64,000 nt of DNA from Desulfobacteraceae bacterium UBA2245 (GTDB lineage Bacteria > Desulfobacterota > Desulfobacteria > Desulfobacterales > UBA2245): positions 102,877 through 166,876 of the forward strand of contig DDYB01000017.1 in assembly GCA_002347265.1 (NCBI GenBank). The letters run 5' to 3'. The notes under the pieces were generated by a model that saw only the letters and a program-made list of their open reading frames with translations, was not told the DNA's origin and ran no database searches. This document shows positions 24,878 through 33,413 of this stretch, in pieces. A program made the position numbers and the translations under genes. How positions within the stretch are numbered: position 1 is the stretch's first letter; every line of letters starts with the position of its first letter.

Positions 24878-27706
24878 ATGGAATCGGATCATATCATCAT
24901 CCGGGGCGCCCGGCAGCACAACTTGAAAAACATCGATCTGGATCTGCCTCGAAACCGGCTGGTGGTAATCACGGGGCTTTCCGGATCCGGGAAATCCTCT
25001 CTGGCCTTTGACACCCTTTACGCCGAAGGACAGCGCCGGTACGTCGAATCCCTTTCCGCCTACGCCCGTCAGTTTCTCGAACAGATGGAAAAACCCGACG
25101 TGGACACGATCGAAGGGCTCTCCCCGGCCATTGCCATCGAGCAGAAGACCGCGGGCCACAATCCCCGTTCCACCGTGGGCACGGTCACGGAAATCAACGA
25201 CTACCTGCGGCTGCTGTTTGCGAGAGCCGGCACGGCGCATTGCTGCCAGTGCGGCCTTCCGATCACCTCCCGAAGCCTGGATCAGATCGTCGATCAGGTG
25301 TTGGCGCTGGAAGGAGGAACCCGCATTCTGGTTCTGGCTCCTCTGGCAACCGCCCAGAAGGGAAACTTTGAGCGCCTTTTCAAGCGCCTCCGCAAGGACG
25401 GATTCTCCAGGGTGCGCATCGACGGAAACATCATGGAACTCGATGCGCTGGAACCACTGGACCGCAATATCCCGCATGATATCGAGACGGTCGTGGACCG
25501 GCTCGTGGTCAAATCCACGATTCGAAACCGCCTGGCCGACTCTCTTGAACTGGCCCTGTCCCAGTCCGACGGCGTGGCGGTCATCGATGTGGCCGGCGGA
25601 ACGCCGATTCTTTTCAGCGAAAAAGCCGCCTGCATCCGTTGCGGCGTCAGCTATCCCCCGTTTACGCCGGCGGCCTTTTCCTTTAATTCCCCCCAGGGCG
25701 CCTGCCCGAAATGCGCAGGGCTCGGCGTCAGCGCCGAACTGGATACGGAGCTGATTATCCCCAACCCGAAGCTGTCCCTGCGCGAGGGCGCCGTTGCCCC
25801 CTGGGCCGGCCGGAACACCGTTCATTTCGTGGAGTTTATCGACGCCCTGACCCGCTTCTACGGCACGGACATCTACACCCCTTTTGAAGACCTGCCGGAA
25901 TCCTTTCGAAATGTGATCATGAACGGTTCCGGCGGACAGAAAATTCCTTTTTATTTCGAGAAAGGCGCCCGTCGCTTTACCTACGAAAAGCCCTTTGAGG
26001 GCATTCTTCCCAATCTCAGGCGCCGCTATCTTGAAACCGATTCGGGGCAGGCCCGGGAGGAGATCCGGCAATACATGAACTTCAGGCCCTGTTCGGAATG
26101 CCTGGGCGCCCGGCTGACCCGGCAGAGCCTTTCGGTAAGGGTGGGCGGGCTGAATATCTCCGAGGTCACGGCCCAGACGGTAACCGGTGCGCGCATTTTT
26201 TTTCAGAACCTGGCGCTTGACGGAAACAAGCAGCGCATTGCCGAAAGAATCCTTCGGGAGATCGCTCAGCGCCTGAAATTTCTGGAAGACGTGGGGCTGG
26301 AATATCTGACCCTGGACCGTGCGGCTTACACCCTTTCCGGCGGAGAAAGCCAGCGGATCCGCCTCGCCACCCAGATCGGCGCCAAACTGACCGGCGTGCT
26401 GTACGTACTGGACGAGCCGAGCATCGGATTGCACCCCAGGGACAACCGGCGGCTCATCGAAAGCCTGCTTCGCATGCGGGACCTGGGAAACACCGTGATC
26501 GTTGTGGAACACGACGAGGAAACCATCCGGGCCTCGGATTATGTCGTCGACATGGGACCCGGCGCCGGCGTAAAAGGCGGACATGTGGTTTTTGCCGGCA
26601 CGCCGGCGGATCTCGTGCAGAATGCGCATTCCCTGACCGGGCAGTATCTTTCCGGAAAAAAATCCATTCAGACGCCCGCCTGCCGCAAAAGTTCATCCGA
26701 AAAGTTTCTGCAGATTCAGGGCGCCTGCCGGAACAACCTGAAAAATATCGACGCGGCTTTTCCCCTGGGATGTCTGATCTGCGTTACCGGCGTATCGGGA
26801 TCCGGAAAATCCACCCTGGTTCTGGATACCCTTTACCGGGCCCTGGCCCAGCGCCTCTACCGCACCCGGATTACGGCCGGGGCTTGTAAAAGCATTCAGG
26901 GAATGGAACACATCGACAAAGTCGTTCACATCGATCAGAGCCCGATCGGCAAGACCCCGCGATCCAATCCGGGCACCTACACCGGCATTTTCTCCGATAT
27001 TCGGGAACTTTTTGCCAGAACTCCCGAAGCGCGGATCCGGGGCTACAAACCCGGCCGTTTCAGTTTCAACGTCAAGGGGGGCCGATGCGAATCGTGCCGC
27101 GGAGACGGCATCATCCGGATTGAAATGCATTTTCTGCCCGATGTGTACGTTCCCTGCGACGTGTGTCAGGGAAAACGGTACAACCGGGAGACGCTTGAAA
27201 TCCGCTACAAGGGTCTGAACATTTCGGAAATCCTGGATATGACGGTTAACCAGTGCCTTTCTTTTTTCGCCAACATCGGCGCCATTCGATCCCGGCTTGA
27301 GATACTCGCCGAGGTGGGCGTGGGGTACCTTAAAATCGGCCAGAATGCCGTCACCCTTTCCGGCGGGGAGGCTCAGCGCCTCAAGCTGGCCCGTGAACTG
27401 AGCCGCAAAAGTACCGGCAGGACCGTCTATATCCTCGATGAACCCACCACGGGGCTCCACATCGACGATATCCGCAAACTGCTCCATGTGTTGAACCGCC
27501 TGAGGGATGCGGGCAACACGGTGATCGTGATCGAGCACAACCTGGACGTCATCAAATGCGCCGACCACATCATCGACCTGGGGCCGGAAGGCGGAGACCG
27601 GGGAGGCGAGGTGGTGGGCGTCGGCACCCCGGAGCAGATCTCAGCTGTTGCGCGGTCACATACGGGACAATATCTGAAAAGGATGCTGGGGAAAGGCGAA
27701 GACTGA
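24878..27706 (+). CDS. uvrA: Excinuclease ABC subunit A
   Basis: The 942-residue protein carries two ABC ATPase modules. The first Walker A is GLSGSGKSSLAFD with signature TLSGGESQRIRLATQ; the second is GVSGSGKSTLVLD with TLSGGEAQRLKLARE. Zinc modules are in the first insertion (CCQCGLPI, CIRCGVSYPPFTP, CPKCAG) and the second (CESCRGDGIIRIEMHFLPDV, CDVC). UvrA finds helix-distorting DNA damage and loads UvrB. Start at 24878 (MESDHIIIRGARQHNLKN) is chosen because this is the conserved N-terminus; the frame upstream to 24740 has no family match. Length is normal. Confidence 0.97.
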   Translation: MESDHIIIRGARQHNLKNIDLDLPRNRLVVITGLSGSGKSSLAFDTLYAEGQRRYVESLSAYARQFLEQMEKPDVDTIEGLSPAIAIEQKTAGHNPRSTVGTVTEINDYLRLLFARAGTAHCCQCGLPITSRSLDQIVDQVLALEGGTRILVLAPLATAQKGNFERLFKRLRKDGFSRVRIDGNIMELDALEPLDRNIPHDIETVVDRLVVKSTIRNRLADSLELALSQSDGVAVIDVAGGTPILFSEKAACIRCGVSYPPFTPAAFSFNSPQGACPKCAGLGVSAELDTELIIPNPKLSLREGAVAPWAGRNTVHFVEFIDALTRFYGTDIYTPFEDLPESFRNVIMNGSGGQKIPFYFEKGARRFTYEKPFEGILPNLRRRYLETDSGQAREEIRQYMNFRPCSECLGARLTRQSLSVRVGGLNISEVTAQTVTGARIFFQNLALDGNKQRIAERILREIAQRLKFLEDVGLEYLTLDRAAYTLSGGESQRIRLATQIGAKLTGVLYVLDEPSIGLHPRDNRRLIESLLRMRDLGNTVIVVEHDEETIRASDYVVDMGPGAGVKGGHVVFAGTPADLVQNAHSLTGQYLSGKKSIQTPACRKSSSEKFLQIQGACRNNLKNIDAAFPLGCLICVTGVSGSGKSTLVLDTLYRALAQRLYRTRITAGACKSIQGMEHIDKVVHIDQSPIGKTPRSNPGTYTGIFSDIRELFARTPEARIRGYKPGRFSFNVKGGRCESCRGDGIIRIEMHFLPDVYVPCDVCQGKRYNRETLEIRYKGLNISEILDMTVNQCLSFFANIGAIRSRLEILAEVGVGYLKIGQNAVTLSGGEAQRLKLARELSRKSTGRTVYILDEPTTGLHIDDIRKLLHVLNRLRDAGNTVIVIEHNLDVIKCADHIIDLGPEGGDRGGEVVGVGTPEQISAVARSHTGQYLKRMLGKGED

Positions 27707-27751
27707 AAACCGGGGATTGAAGGCAAAAATCTGAAGTTGTTCCGCTGAGAT

Positions 27752-27792
27752 AAAAAAAGGGCGGTTCGTCCGGATTTTCCGGCGAACCGCCC
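27752..27792 (-). terminator. Terminator of the atp genes
   Basis: GGGCGGTTCG with CGAACCGCCC (one-base interruptions) and an inner CCGG/CCGG pairing form a long stem. On the minus strand it ends in a run of seven T residues. It lies 31 bases beyond the atpE stop. Confidence 0.85.
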
Positions 27793-27822
27793 TGGCGTTA
27801 TCAGCTTAGACTCTCGGGTTGA

Positions 27823-28104
27823 TCAACCCAAAAGCTTGGCGATGGCTGCCGTCTGAGGATGCGCGTAGATCAAAATCAGAGAGATGACCAGCGCGTAAAT
27901 CGTCAGAGACTCGATCATGGCCAGACCGATCAGCATGGTAACGGTGATCTTGCCGGAGGCTTCGGGATTTCTTGCAACGCCTTCAACAGCGCCCTTCAAA
28001 CCCAGACCCTGGCCGATACCGCATCCGAAAGCCGCGATTCCGATTCCTAAACCTGCAGCCATTACACATGCCGCCAAAAAAGACTGTACAGCTTCAGCAC
28101 CCAT
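27823..28104 (-). CDS. atpE: ATP synthase F0 subunit c, with Na+-binding residues
   Basis: The 93-residue hairpin protein has two membrane helices (about 7-35 and 53-81) joined by the RNPE polar loop (45-48). The ion-binding carboxylate is Glu65. Gln32, Ser66 and Tyr70 are also present, the set that coordinates Na+ in Na+-translocating enzymes such as that of Ilyobacter tartaricus; Thr67 of that enzyme is Leu here. So Na+ coupling is plausible, though not proven. It forms the rotor ring of F0. The ATG has AGGAGG upstream. The other F0 genes of this locus lie upstream and the F1 genes are elsewhere. Confidence 0.95.
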   Translation of the reverse strand: MGAEAVQSFLAACVMAAGLGIGIAAFGCGIGQGLGLKGAVEGVARNPEASGKITVTMLIGLAMIESLTIYALVISLILIYAHPQTAAIAKLLG

Positions 28105-28221
28105 GAGAAATTTCCTCCTTCTTCCAGTTAAGATTTTAAGCTTCTTCCATGAACCCTGTATTCAAAATGGATATATATTCAAATTATATTCAAACAATGT
28201 CTGTTCGGCATCCGCGCCCCG

Positions 28222-28911
28222 TTAATGCGCATGCTCCATCGAGCCGGCAAAATACATCACCGAGAGCAGGAAAAACACAAAAGCCTGCACCAGAGCGACG
28301 AATACGCCCAGAACCATGATCGGCAGCGGCGCAAAGAAAGCGCCGGCCAGCATGAACAGAATGCCCAGCACCAGTTCGTGACCCATCATGTTTCCGAAAA
28401 GACGGAAGGTCAGCGAAAGAACCCTGGCCAGATGCCCGATGATCTCGATGGGCATTATGATGGGAATCATCCACCAGACCGGTCCGGTAAAATGATGAAT
28501 GTATTTGATGCCGTGATACTTGACGCCGATATAGTGCGTGATGGCGAACACCGGAAGGGCGAGGGAAAGCGGCGTATTGAGATTGGCGGTGGGAGGAAAA
28601 AATCCGGGAATCATGCCGATCAGGTTGCAGATAAAAACATAGAGAAAAATCGTGGCAACGATCGGGAAAAACCAGCGGCCCTCTTCACCGGTAATATCCA
28701 CCATGAATTCCTCGATTCCCGAAATTGCGGCTTCAAACACATTCTGGGCCTTGCCGGGAATCAGGCTGACGCTCTTGGCTGCGACATATCCAAAACCAAT
28801 CAAAATGGCCATGACCACCCATGAATAAATCACGTGCACATTTGCATGGGCGAAATGTCCAAGGCCCACCCACTCGAACAGTCTCACGAAAAACAGAAAT
28901 GGATGTTCCAC
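28222..28911 (-). CDS. atpB: ATP synthase F0 subunit a
   Basis: The 229-residue polytopic membrane protein has the subunit a block HLARVLSLTFRLFGNMMGHELVLGI, in which the Arg of LTFRLFGNM is the essential stator Arg facing the c ring. An earlier block is FMVDITGEEGRWFFPIVATIFLYVFICNLIGMIPGF. It builds the ion half-channels beside subunit c. The gap to atpI is one base and to atpE 117 bases. Length is typical for the short bacterial form. Confidence 0.95.
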   Translation of the reverse strand: MEHPFLFFVRLFEWVGLGHFAHANVHVIYSWVVMAILIGFGYVAAKSVSLIPGKAQNVFEAAISGIEEFMVDITGEEGRWFFPIVATIFLYVFICNLIGMIPGFFPPTANLNTPLSLALPVFAITHYIGVKYHGIKYIHHFTGPVWWMIPIIMPIEIIGHLARVLSLTFRLFGNMMGHELVLGILFMLAGAFFAPLPIMVLGVFVALVQAFVFFLLSVMYFAGSMEHAH

Positions 28912-28912
28912 C

Positions 28913-29299
28913 TTACATAGCCTCCTTTAATATAAGTTTTTTTAATTCCAGCAGCGTTGCCAGAGTCAGGCTCACGACGACAACCGAAAGCCCGACGACA
29001 AGTCCCAGCGGATCGACGACATGACCGGAGATCAGCAGGAATATGATCAGACCGCTGATGATGAAGCGGACGTAGTATTTGGCGATTACCACCCGTATCG
29101 GCGACAGTTTCGACGGATTCAGTGCCCGCTTGAGGGTTCGATCGAGCAGGTGGAAATTGACGACAACGATCAGACCGCCGAAGACAATTCCCAGAGTGAA
29201 GTCGGGCTGAGCCGCGACCAGACCGAAAAGAACCGCCATGAAAAACAGCGCCCAGTTTGCACGGATGACAAACCGGATGATGCGTTGGTGGATATTCAT
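28913..29299 (-). CDS. atpI: ATP synthase subunit I (AtpI family)
   Basis: The 128-residue protein has four hydrophobic helices and the pattern of the AtpI/ATP-synthase I family, with VVVNFHLLDRTLKRAL after helix 2 and IAKYYVRFIISGLIIFLLI. AtpI assists c-ring assembly. The start at 29299 (MNIHQRIIRF) is preferred; a longer frame reaches 29404 but overlaps atpZ. It ends one base before atpB. Confidence 0.8.
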   Translation of the reverse strand: MNIHQRIIRFVIRANWALFFMAVLFGLVAAQPDFTLGIVFGGLIVVVNFHLLDRTLKRALNPSKLSPIRVVIAKYYVRFIISGLIIFLLISGHVVDPLGLVVGLSVVVVSLTLATLLELKKLILKEAM

Positions 29300-29316
29300 G
29301 ATACTGAATTCATCCG

Positions 29317-29538
29317 TCAGAATTTCCTGCTCTTCTTGATCGCCAGGCCGATGTTTCTGAAACCCGCGGCAATTCCGAGTCCCAGACCGATAAACGTCAG
29401 CCACGGGCGGGTTTCGAAATGTCTGTCCAGATAAACCCCTAATCCCAGGCCGATGAATATGGACAGCGCGATTGAGATCCCAAGGCTGCTGTAATACGCC
29501 AAGTCCTTAAGGTAGCGACTTTTTTCTCTCTTATTCAT
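29317..29538 (-). CDS. atpZ: AtpZ/AtpQ-like small membrane protein
   Basis: The 73-residue protein has a basic N-terminus (MNKREKSRYLKDLAYYSSLG) and two helices, with the motif GLGLGVYLDRHFETRPWLTFIGLGLGIAAGFRN. This G-x-x-x-D-x-x-F-x-T-x-P-x-x-T pattern defines the AtpZ/AtpI (PF09527-type) group found at the head of atp operons. A role with AtpI in assembly or Mg2+/Ca2+ supply is proposed for the family. Start at 29538; the frame continues upstream without family match. It is the first gene of the F0 set here. Confidence 0.8.
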   Translation of the reverse strand: MNKREKSRYLKDLAYYSSLGISIALSIFIGLGLGVYLDRHFETRPWLTFIGLGLGIAAGFRNIGLAIKKSRKF

Positions 29539-29659
29539 GAAAAAGAACGCCTTTTGCGCATTCATCAGCTCAAAAATTCGTTTGAAAGAAAAGCCAATAA
29601 CACAGGATTTTACCCAAGTCAAATTTTTTAAGCGGGGCCGGAAACAAAAAAACTTTGTG

Positions 29660-29695
29660 CAAAAAAAACCTTCAGACAGGTCAAAACCGAAGGCT
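29660..29695 (-). terminator. Weak terminator after pyrK
   Basis: On the minus strand CCTTC and GAAGG surround a loop of about 15 bases and are followed by eight T residues. The stem begins in the last pyrK codons. It would separate pyrK from the atp genes, but the stem is short. Confidence 0.35.
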
Positions 29696-30484
29696 GAGCG
29701 CATCAAAAACCGGGCCGTCGGTGCATACGTGAAAATAAGAATCGTCCGCGCCCGACCGGGCCACGGCACAGCCCAGGCAGGCCCCCATGCCGCAGGCCAT
29801 CAGCGTTTCGATGGAAACCTGACAGGGAATCTTATATTTTTTCGCCAGACGGGCAATGACCTGAAGCATGCCCATGGGCCCGCAGGCGCAGATGAGATCC
29901 GGCGGATTTTCTTCAATCGCACGTTCCAGCAATCCCGTCACCAGCCCCTGAAATCCAAAACTTCCATCCTCGGTGGCCGCATTCACCGCAAGACCCATGG
30001 CCGAAAAAGCATCCATCGCCGGAAGATCCCCTCGTGTCTTTCCGCCAATAAAAACCTGGGCATGCCCCGCGCTGACCGAACCTTTTTTGAAACTGCCGGC
30101 CAGAAACACCAGCGGCGCCGCCCCGATACCGCCGCCGACCATGAAAATGCGCCGGGTGTCCGGCGCAACACAGAAACCGTTTCCCAGAGGACCGAGCAGA
30201 TCGACTGCATCGCCGGCCCGCACCATGGAAAGCAGACGGGTTCCCCGGCCCACTATCTTGTAGAGCAGCTCAATCCCGGCAATGCGCCGGTCCTGTTCGA
30301 TCAGACGAAAAATGGAAAAAGGCCGGCGCAGCAAAGGGTCGAAGCGGCCCGGAAACCGCAGCATGACGAACTGGCCTGGCCGTGCTGCGGCATATCCGGC
30401 GCATCGGATTCCGATCCGGCCGTAATCGGAATCCACCTTCCGGTTCCACAGCACTTCGACGTTTTTGAGGTCTATTGCATCCAT
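29681..30484 (-). CDS. pyrK: Dihydroorotate dehydrogenase electron-transfer subunit PyrK-like
   Basis: The 267-residue protein has an FAD-binding beta barrel (GQFVMLRFPGRFDPLLRRPFSIF, with the RPFS FAD contact), an NAD domain (FMVGGGIGAAPLVFLA, ACGPMGMLQVI) and a C-terminal [2Fe-2S] site (ETLMACGMGACLGCAVARSG, then HVC). PyrK passes electrons from PyrD to NAD. No pyrD is adjacent in the window, so either PyrD is encoded elsewhere or this flavoprotein serves another oxidoreductase. It lies 46 bp after pgeF in the long minus-strand block. Confidence 0.88.
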   Translation of the reverse strand: MDAIDLKNVEVLWNRKVDSDYGRIGIRCAGYAAARPGQFVMLRFPGRFDPLLRRPFSIFRLIEQDRRIAGIELLYKIVGRGTRLLSMVRAGDAVDLLGPLGNGFCVAPDTRRIFMVGGGIGAAPLVFLAGSFKKGSVSAGHAQVFIGGKTRGDLPAMDAFSAMGLAVNAATEDGSFGFQGLVTGLLERAIEENPPDLICACGPMGMLQVIARLAKKYKIPCQVSIETLMACGMGACLGCAVARSGADDSYFHVCTDGPVFDALSLRF

Positions 30485-30530
30485 ATTTAATACGCCTTTT
30501 CAATGGCTCAGGCATTCCGGACCGACCGGG

Positions 30531-31319
30531 TCACTGCGAGGGCTTTTTCAACCCGATCACCGCGGCCAGCCGGCCGGTGGTCTTTTGCGCCCGGTAGGAA
30601 AAAAAAGAATCAACGCCGCAGCGCGTGCAAAGACCGCTCAGTAAAATGTTTCCCGGAGCAAGTCCGGCTGTGCAAAGCTGATCCCGGGTCGCGGCCCAGA
30701 AATCAAAATGATCGCCCACCCGGTATTTCCAGAACGTTTCCGGAATCTCGGACCGATAATTGACAAACTCCGCGCAACAGGGTCCCAGGGAGGGACCGAT
30801 GCCGGCCAGTATGTCTTCCGGTCGGCACCCGAAGGCGTCGGCCATGACCTGAACCGTTCGGCCGACGATGTTGGCTGTACTGCCGCGCCATCCGGAATGC
30901 ACCGCCCCCACCGCGTTTCTGACCGGGTCAACCAGGAAAACCGGCTGGCAATCGGCCACCTGCAGGGTCAGTAGAATTCCGGGAATATCGGTGACCATGG
31001 CGTCGGCCGTATCCCCAAAACCCCCGGCCGGCGGAGGCTGAAACGGATGCCGATTCGAATAGACCACCGCCCGGATTCCGTGAACCTGGTCGATCAATAC
31101 CAGTTTGGCGCCCCGCATGCACCGCAACACGATGCCGCGGTTCTCCGTTACGTTCCGCGGGTCATCTCCGACACCGCGGGATACATTCAAACTGTCAAAC
31201 GGCGCCAGGCTCACCCCGCCGGTCCGGGTAAAAAAACCATGCTCAATCCGGTCATAGGGCAACCAGGGGGTAAACCGGTAATACGAAACCCCCTGGTTGC
31301 GGCAAAGCGTCATCGGCAT
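30531..31319 (-). CDS. pgeF: Peptidoglycan editing factor PgeF (YfiH, laccase-domain)
   Basis: The 262-residue protein has the YfiH fold signature. DQVHGIRAV gives the first His, LQVADCQPVFLVDP the catalytic Cys, and VGAVHSGWRGSTANIV the second His of the metal site. A later block is GIGPSLGPCCAEF. The family was called polyphenol oxidase; PgeF removes misincorporated L-Ser from peptidoglycan precursors in E. coli, and related enzymes act on purine nucleosides. Start at 31319 fits family length. It follows comF by 22 bp. Confidence 0.9.
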   Translation of the reverse strand: MPMTLCRNQGVSYYRFTPWLPYDRIEHGFFTRTGGVSLAPFDSLNVSRGVGDDPRNVTENRGIVLRCMRGAKLVLIDQVHGIRAVVYSNRHPFQPPPAGGFGDTADAMVTDIPGILLTLQVADCQPVFLVDPVRNAVGAVHSGWRGSTANIVGRTVQVMADAFGCRPEDILAGIGPSLGPCCAEFVNYRSEIPETFWKYRVGDHFDFWAATRDQLCTAGLAPGNILLSGLCTRCGVDSFFSYRAQKTTGRLAAVIGLKKPSQ

Positions 31320-31341
31320 TTCTTCATTCCATTACAAGCCA

Positions 31342-32142
31342 TTACGGCGTTCTGGCCAGGGTCAGCACATCCACCCGGCCGGCGCCGGCTTTTAAAAGCG
31401 CTCCGGCGCAAGCGTCCGCAGTGGTCCCCGTAGTATAGACATCATCAATCAGAAGCACGCGCTTTCCGGAAATCCGGTTCGCATTCCCGACGGCAAAGGC
31501 GCCTTTCAGATTTTCCAGCCGGCTTTTTTTTCCCAGGCCGGTCTGCGGCGCCGTCATGCGGACTCTCTTGAGCGCTGATTCATCTATATCAAGGCCCAGC
31601 TGGCGCTTCCAGGTTCTGACCAGAACAAACGCCTGGTTGAAGCCTCTCTGCCTGAGTCGCTTCGAATGCAGGGGAACCGGAACCGCCAGATCCACCTCAT
31701 TCTCGGACCAGTGCCGCTGAAAAGTATCCAGAAGCAGTTCGGAAAACGGGCGGACCAGCTGCATTCTGCTCCGGTATTTGAGCAGATGGATCAGGCTTCG
31801 AAAACTTTTTTCGTAAACGCCGCACGCCCGGGCTTTTCCGAATACAGGGACATGTGAAATACACGGACCGCACAAGTGATCATCGCCCTGCCGGCTTTCA
31901 AACATCAGGCCGCATACCGGGCACATCGGGGATTGCACCGGCCGGCATGCCGCAAGACAGGAAGCGCATAAATATCCGCCCAGACTGATCTCGAACCGGC
32001 TTCTTTTGCTCAGGTCCTGAGCGCCGGACAGGCCGGGCCGGAAAAAACTTCCGCAGGCCAGGCATTTTGCAGGAAAAATCGCATCCAGAAGCGCCCGGTA
32101 AAACCGTTTCAAATACGCCCTGCCTGCCACGCCGTGGTTCAT
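31342..32142 (-). CDS. comF: ComF-family phosphoribosyltransferase-like protein
   Basis: The 266-residue protein has two N-terminal Cys groups for zinc (KCLACGSFF, CASCLAACRP, MCPVCGLM, CGPC). A C-terminal type I PRTase domain follows, with the PRPP loop VLLIDDVYTTGTTADACAGALLKAGA. AVPVPLHSKRLRQRGFNQAFVL is the diagnostic ComF block. In competent bacteria ComF helps take up single-stranded DNA; elsewhere (GntX) its job is unclear. No other com genes are here. It starts one base after icd ends. Confidence 0.9.
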   Translation of the reverse strand: MNHGVAGRAYLKRFYRALLDAIFPAKCLACGSFFRPGLSGAQDLSKRSRFEISLGGYLCASCLAACRPVQSPMCPVCGLMFESRQGDDHLCGPCISHVPVFGKARACGVYEKSFRSLIHLLKYRSRMQLVRPFSELLLDTFQRHWSENEVDLAVPVPLHSKRLRQRGFNQAFVLVRTWKRQLGLDIDESALKRVRMTAPQTGLGKKSRLENLKGAFAVGNANRISGKRVLLIDDVYTTGTTADACAGALLKAGAGRVDVLTLARTP

Positions 32143-32143
32143 T

Positions 32144-33382
32144 TCACCGGATACCCCCGTACCGCCCTTTCATGCAGTCAATGATGCCTGAGGCAAACCG
32201 CGAGCAGGACACCTCTCTGGCCCCCGGCATCTGACGGGCCAGGTCGTAGGTGACCGCGCCGGAACGGATGGCTGCCTGCAGTGCCGTTCGAATCCGTTCC
32301 GCCGCCTCGATCCAGCCCATGTGGTCCAGCATCATGGCGCCCGAAAGAATCAGGGATCCGGGATTGACCTTGTCGAGTCCGGCGTATTTCGGCGCCGTTC
32401 CGTGCGTGGCCTCAAACACGGCGCACCGGTCGCCGATGTTGGCGCCCGGCGCCATGCCCAGACCGCCGGCCTGCGCGGCAAGCGCGTCCGAAAGGTAATC
32501 CCCGTTGAGGTTGGGAGCGGCGATCACGCTGAATTCCTCCGGCCGGAGCAGCACCTGCTGAAACATCATGTCGGCGATGCGGTCCTTGATGACCACCCTT
32601 CCCGGAGGCCGGACCCCTTTGTATTTTTCATACACCTCCGCCTCGGTGACCGTCCGTTCCGCAAACCGTTCCCGGGCCGCCTCATATCCCCAGCGGCTGA
32701 AGGCCCCCTCGGTAAACTTCATGATATTGCCCTTGTGCACCAGGGTCACGCTGGGCAGATTCTTTTCAAGGGCATAGGCCACGGCCATGTTCACCAGACG
32801 CTTGGTATTCGCTTCGCTGATGGGCTTGATTCCGATGCCGGCGTCCGCGGGAAGACACACGCCCATCTTCTCCCTTAAAAACGCCCGCACTTCGGCCGCT
32901 TCGGAACTTCCGGCCCGCCACTCAATGCCCGAATACACATCCTCGGTGTTTTCACGAAAGATGATCATATCCACCTTTTCCGGATGCTTCATCGGACTGG
33001 GAACCGGATCGATGTACCGGACAGGGCGGATGCAGGCGTAGAGGTCCAGTTCCTGGCGGATGGTCACGTTCAGGCTGCGGATTCCTTCTCCCACCGGCGT
33101 GGTCAGCGGCCCCTTGATGGCGATGCAATGCTCCCGGATCCGGTCAAGGGTCTCCCGGGGCAGCCACTGCCCCGTTTTTTGATAAGCCTTTTCTCCGGCC
33201 AGAATCTCGAACCAGACGATTTTCCGTTTTCCCGCGTAGCTTGCCGCCACCGCAGCGTCGAATACGCGCACGGACGCGGCCCAGATATCCGGGCCGGTAC
33301 CGTCTCCCTCAATAAAGGGAATCTCCGGAGCATCCGGAACCTTGAGGCTTTTGTCCGGATTTAAAACGATCCTGTTTCCCAT
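32144..33382 (-). CDS. icd: NADP-dependent isocitrate dehydrogenase
   Basis: The 412-residue protein belongs to the E. coli Icd type. IEGDGTGPDIW is at the start, RSLNVTIRQELDLYACIRPVRY holds the substrate Ser and Arg residues, and IIFRENTEDVYSGIEW follows. NLNGDYLSD gives the metal-binding Asp residues. ATHGTAPKYAGLDKVNPGS has the Lys-Tyr pair that selects NADP. It decarboxylates isocitrate to 2-oxoglutarate. Start at 33382 (MGNRIVLNPDKSLKVP) is chosen over the upstream frame on family match. It lies 31 bp after rlmB. Confidence 0.95.
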   Translation of the reverse strand: MGNRIVLNPDKSLKVPDAPEIPFIEGDGTGPDIWAASVRVFDAAVAASYAGKRKIVWFEILAGEKAYQKTGQWLPRETLDRIREHCIAIKGPLTTPVGEGIRSLNVTIRQELDLYACIRPVRYIDPVPSPMKHPEKVDMIIFRENTEDVYSGIEWRAGSSEAAEVRAFLREKMGVCLPADAGIGIKPISEANTKRLVNMAVAYALEKNLPSVTLVHKGNIMKFTEGAFSRWGYEAARERFAERTVTEAEVYEKYKGVRPPGRVVIKDRIADMMFQQVLLRPEEFSVIAAPNLNGDYLSDALAAQAGGLGMAPGANIGDRCAVFEATHGTAPKYAGLDKVNPGSLILSGAMMLDHMGWIEAAERIRTALQAAIRSGAVTYDLARQMPGAREVSCSRFASGIIDCMKGRYGGIR

Positions 33383-33413
33383 GCATGCTTCTTTCTTCGT
33401 ATCTGCTCTGCTG

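Noticed and set aside
24731..26629. Minus-strand open frame of 632 codons across uvrA
   Set aside because: It is a shadow of the GC-rich uvrA coding strand. It is rich in Gly, Arg and His without motifs, while uvrA is complete.
26693..27568. Minus-strand open frame of 291 codons
   Set aside because: Antisense to the second half of uvrA, no family features.
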